A DNA stretch of 64,000 bases from Methanomassiliicoccaceae archaeon (lineage in GTDB: Archaea > Thermoplasmatota > Thermoplasmata > Methanomassiliicoccales > Methanomethylophilaceae). Shown in pieces: positions 62,753 to 64,000 of this stretch. The position numbers were made by a program, and so were the translations under genes. Numbering within the stretch: position 1 is the stretch's first letter; the number at the start of each line of letters is the position of its first letter. The notes beneath the pieces are model-generated. The model was not told the DNA's origin. It made no database searches and saw only the letters and a list, made by a program, of their open reading frames with translations. Location of the stretch: the NCBI GenBank assembly GCA_034928305.1, contig JAYFOZ010000005.1, forward strand, positions 1-64,000, written 5' to 3'.

Positions 62753-64000
62753 ATGAGCACCTTAATGGATCAGGCACGTAGGGGCGAAATTACTCCCGCT
62801 ATGAGGATCATCGCCGAAAAGGAAGGCGTCACAGAAGAATTCATAAGGAACGGGATAGCCTCGGGCCGCATCGTTGTGCCCTGCAATCCGATACACAATC
62901 CGGAGCCCGCCGCGATCGGCGAGGGGACGTCCGTCAAAATCAACGTAAACCTCGGAACCTCGAGGGACATCGTGGATCTTGACAGCGAGTTGGAGAAACT
63001 GAGGATAGCCATCAAATACGGCGCGGATTCTGTAATGGACCTTAGCACCGGAGGAGATATCGACGCCATAAGAGCCAGACTCCTGAAGGAGTGCCCCGTC
63101 ATCATGGGCTCCGTCCCAATCTACCAGACGGGACTGACCGCCGCGCGCAACAACGCCGTTGTCGACATGTCCGAGGACGACATATTCAACGGCATCGAGA
63201 AACATGCCAAGGACGGGATGGACTTCATGACCGTCCACTGCGGCATAACCAGGGAAACGGTCGGATGGCTGAAGAAGTCAAAAAGAAAAATGGACGTTGT
63301 ATCCAGGGGAGGCTCGTTCCTCACCGCGTGGATACTCCATAACGAAGAAGAGAATCCTCTGTTCAAGAACTACGACTACCTGTTAGAGATGGCCCGCAAG
63401 TACGAATTCACACTATCGCTAGGCGATGGTTTCAGGCCCGGATGCATCTCCGATGCCTCCGACCAGGCTCAGATATCCGAGCTCATGACGTTGGGCCATC
63501 TGGTCCGGCGGGCCCGCGAAGCGGGAGTTCAGTCGATGGTCGAAGGTCCCGGACACGTGCCTCTGGACCAGATCCCGATGAACGTAGAGCTGGAGAAAAG
63601 GATGTGCGACGGGGCTCCGTTCTACGTCCTGGGTCCTCTGGTGACCGATATAGCGCCGGGCTACGACCATATCGTCGGGGCGATCGGGGGAGCCGTCGCG
63701 GCCCAGGCCGGCGCCGATTTCCTTTGCTACCTCACTCCGGCGGAACATCTTTCCCTGCCGGACGTCGACGACGTTAAGGAGGGCGTGATCGCATCGAAGA
63801 TCGCCGCCCATGCTGGGGACCTTACCAGAGGAAGAGGTTTCGAGATGGACGACACAATGGCCAGAGCCCGCAAGAAGCTCGACTGGGGAACGATCTTCGA
63901 GGTCTGTTTGGACCCTGAAAAGGCCCGCAAGTACAGGGAAAGAGGATGCACCAAGCTAGAGGATGGATGCTCCATGTGCGGCGACGTGTGCGCTGTCAAG
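62753..64000 (+). CDS. thiC: HMP-phosphate synthase ThiC, C-terminus cut by window edge
   Basis: The first 416 residues of ThiC, the radical SAM enzyme that turns AIR into the pyrimidine of thiamine. The characteristic blocks are YGADSVMDLSTGGDID, MDFMTVHCGITRETV, SLGDGFRPGCISDASDQAQ and EGPGHVPLDQIPMN. The iron-sulfur motif CSMCGDVC (CxxCxxxC form, seen in archaea) is just before the edge, so only a short tail is missing. The start AGATGAGCACC has GGTGG upstream. AIR comes from PurM, also encoded here. Confidence 0.95.
   Translation, partial: MSTLMDQARRGEITPAMRIIAEKEGVTEEFIRNGIASGRIVVPCNPIHNPEPAAIGEGTSVKINVNLGTSRDIVDLDSELEKLRIAIKYGADSVMDLSTGGDIDAIRARLLKECPVIMGSVPIYQTGLTAARNNAVVDMSEDDIFNGIEKHAKDGMDFMTVHCGITRETVGWLKKSKRKMDVVSRGGSFLTAWILHNEEENPLFKNYDYLLEMARKYEFTLSLGDGFRPGCISDASDQAQISELMTLGHLVRRAREAGVQSMVEGPGHVPLDQIPMNVELEKRMCDGAPFYVLGPLVTDIAPGYDHIVGAIGGAVAAQAGADFLCYLTPAEHLSLPDVDDVKEGVIASKIAAHAGDLTRGRGFEMDDTMARARKKLDWGTIFEVCLDPEKARKYRERGCTKLEDGCSMCGDVCAVK

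Overview
The window is chromosomal DNA from a methanogenic archaeon of the order Methanomassiliicoccales (class Thermoplasmata). Three things point there. The first is a trimethylamine methyltransferase gene with an in-frame amber (pyrrolysine) codon at 2317-2319. The second is the archaeal information-processing set: an unsplit RNA polymerase B subunit with split A'/A'', GatDE, Cdc48, Trm56, S17e and L30e. The third is the combination of bacterial-type gyrase, ThyX and an HdrD-type heterodisulfide reductase. Of 58 complete coding regions whose stop I checked, 44 end in TGA, 14 in TAA and none in TAG, as expected where TAG is decoded as pyrrolysine.

Layout. 1-4831 (minus strand) is a methylamine operon: transporter, small winged-helix protein, 39-residue membrane peptide, pyrrolysine mttB, a non-pyrrolysine mttB paralogue and the start of a corrinoid protein (cut by the window edge). 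It faces a MarR-type regulator across an AT-rich region with palindromes. 5850-16376 is a mosaic of short units: PEBP-like protein, HypE, DUF1015, RqcH/NFACT, S17e, ThyX, TraB, a decayed ABC transporter, a HAD phosphatase, a zinc-finger protein, a metallo-hydrolase and a HemK-type methyltransferase, with three tRNAs. 16359-22971 holds GatDE and then HypB-PurD-TruA-translin.

23003-29376 encodes a 1860-residue STT3-like membrane protein with a long array of beta-sandwich repeats, plus a smaller surface-protein partner. After PyrF and a radical SAM protein comes the RNA polymerase operon rpoH-rpoB-rpoA1-rpoA2-rpl30e-nusA (31283-40130), then Cdc48, a PRC-barrel protein and Elp3 with a regulator and a small partner, a regulator-thioredoxin reductase-thioredoxin unit, and an ArsR-Trm56-HD unit.

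49647-54520 carries two tRNAs, an HdrD-type subunit with an unusual C-terminal Vsr-like domain, and an Lhr-type helicase. The end of the window holds RlmE, PurM, a DUF531 protein with a 51-residue partner, tRNA-Phe, GyrA, GyrB and a truncated ThiC.

Most promising for follow-up: the HdrD-Vsr-like fusion, the STT3-like giant protein lacking canonical catalytic motifs, the 39-residue membrane peptide and the paired Pyl/non-Pyl methyltransferases in the methylamine operon, an apparent CTG start in the transporter, and a palindrome overlapping a regulator's own promoter and ribosome site.
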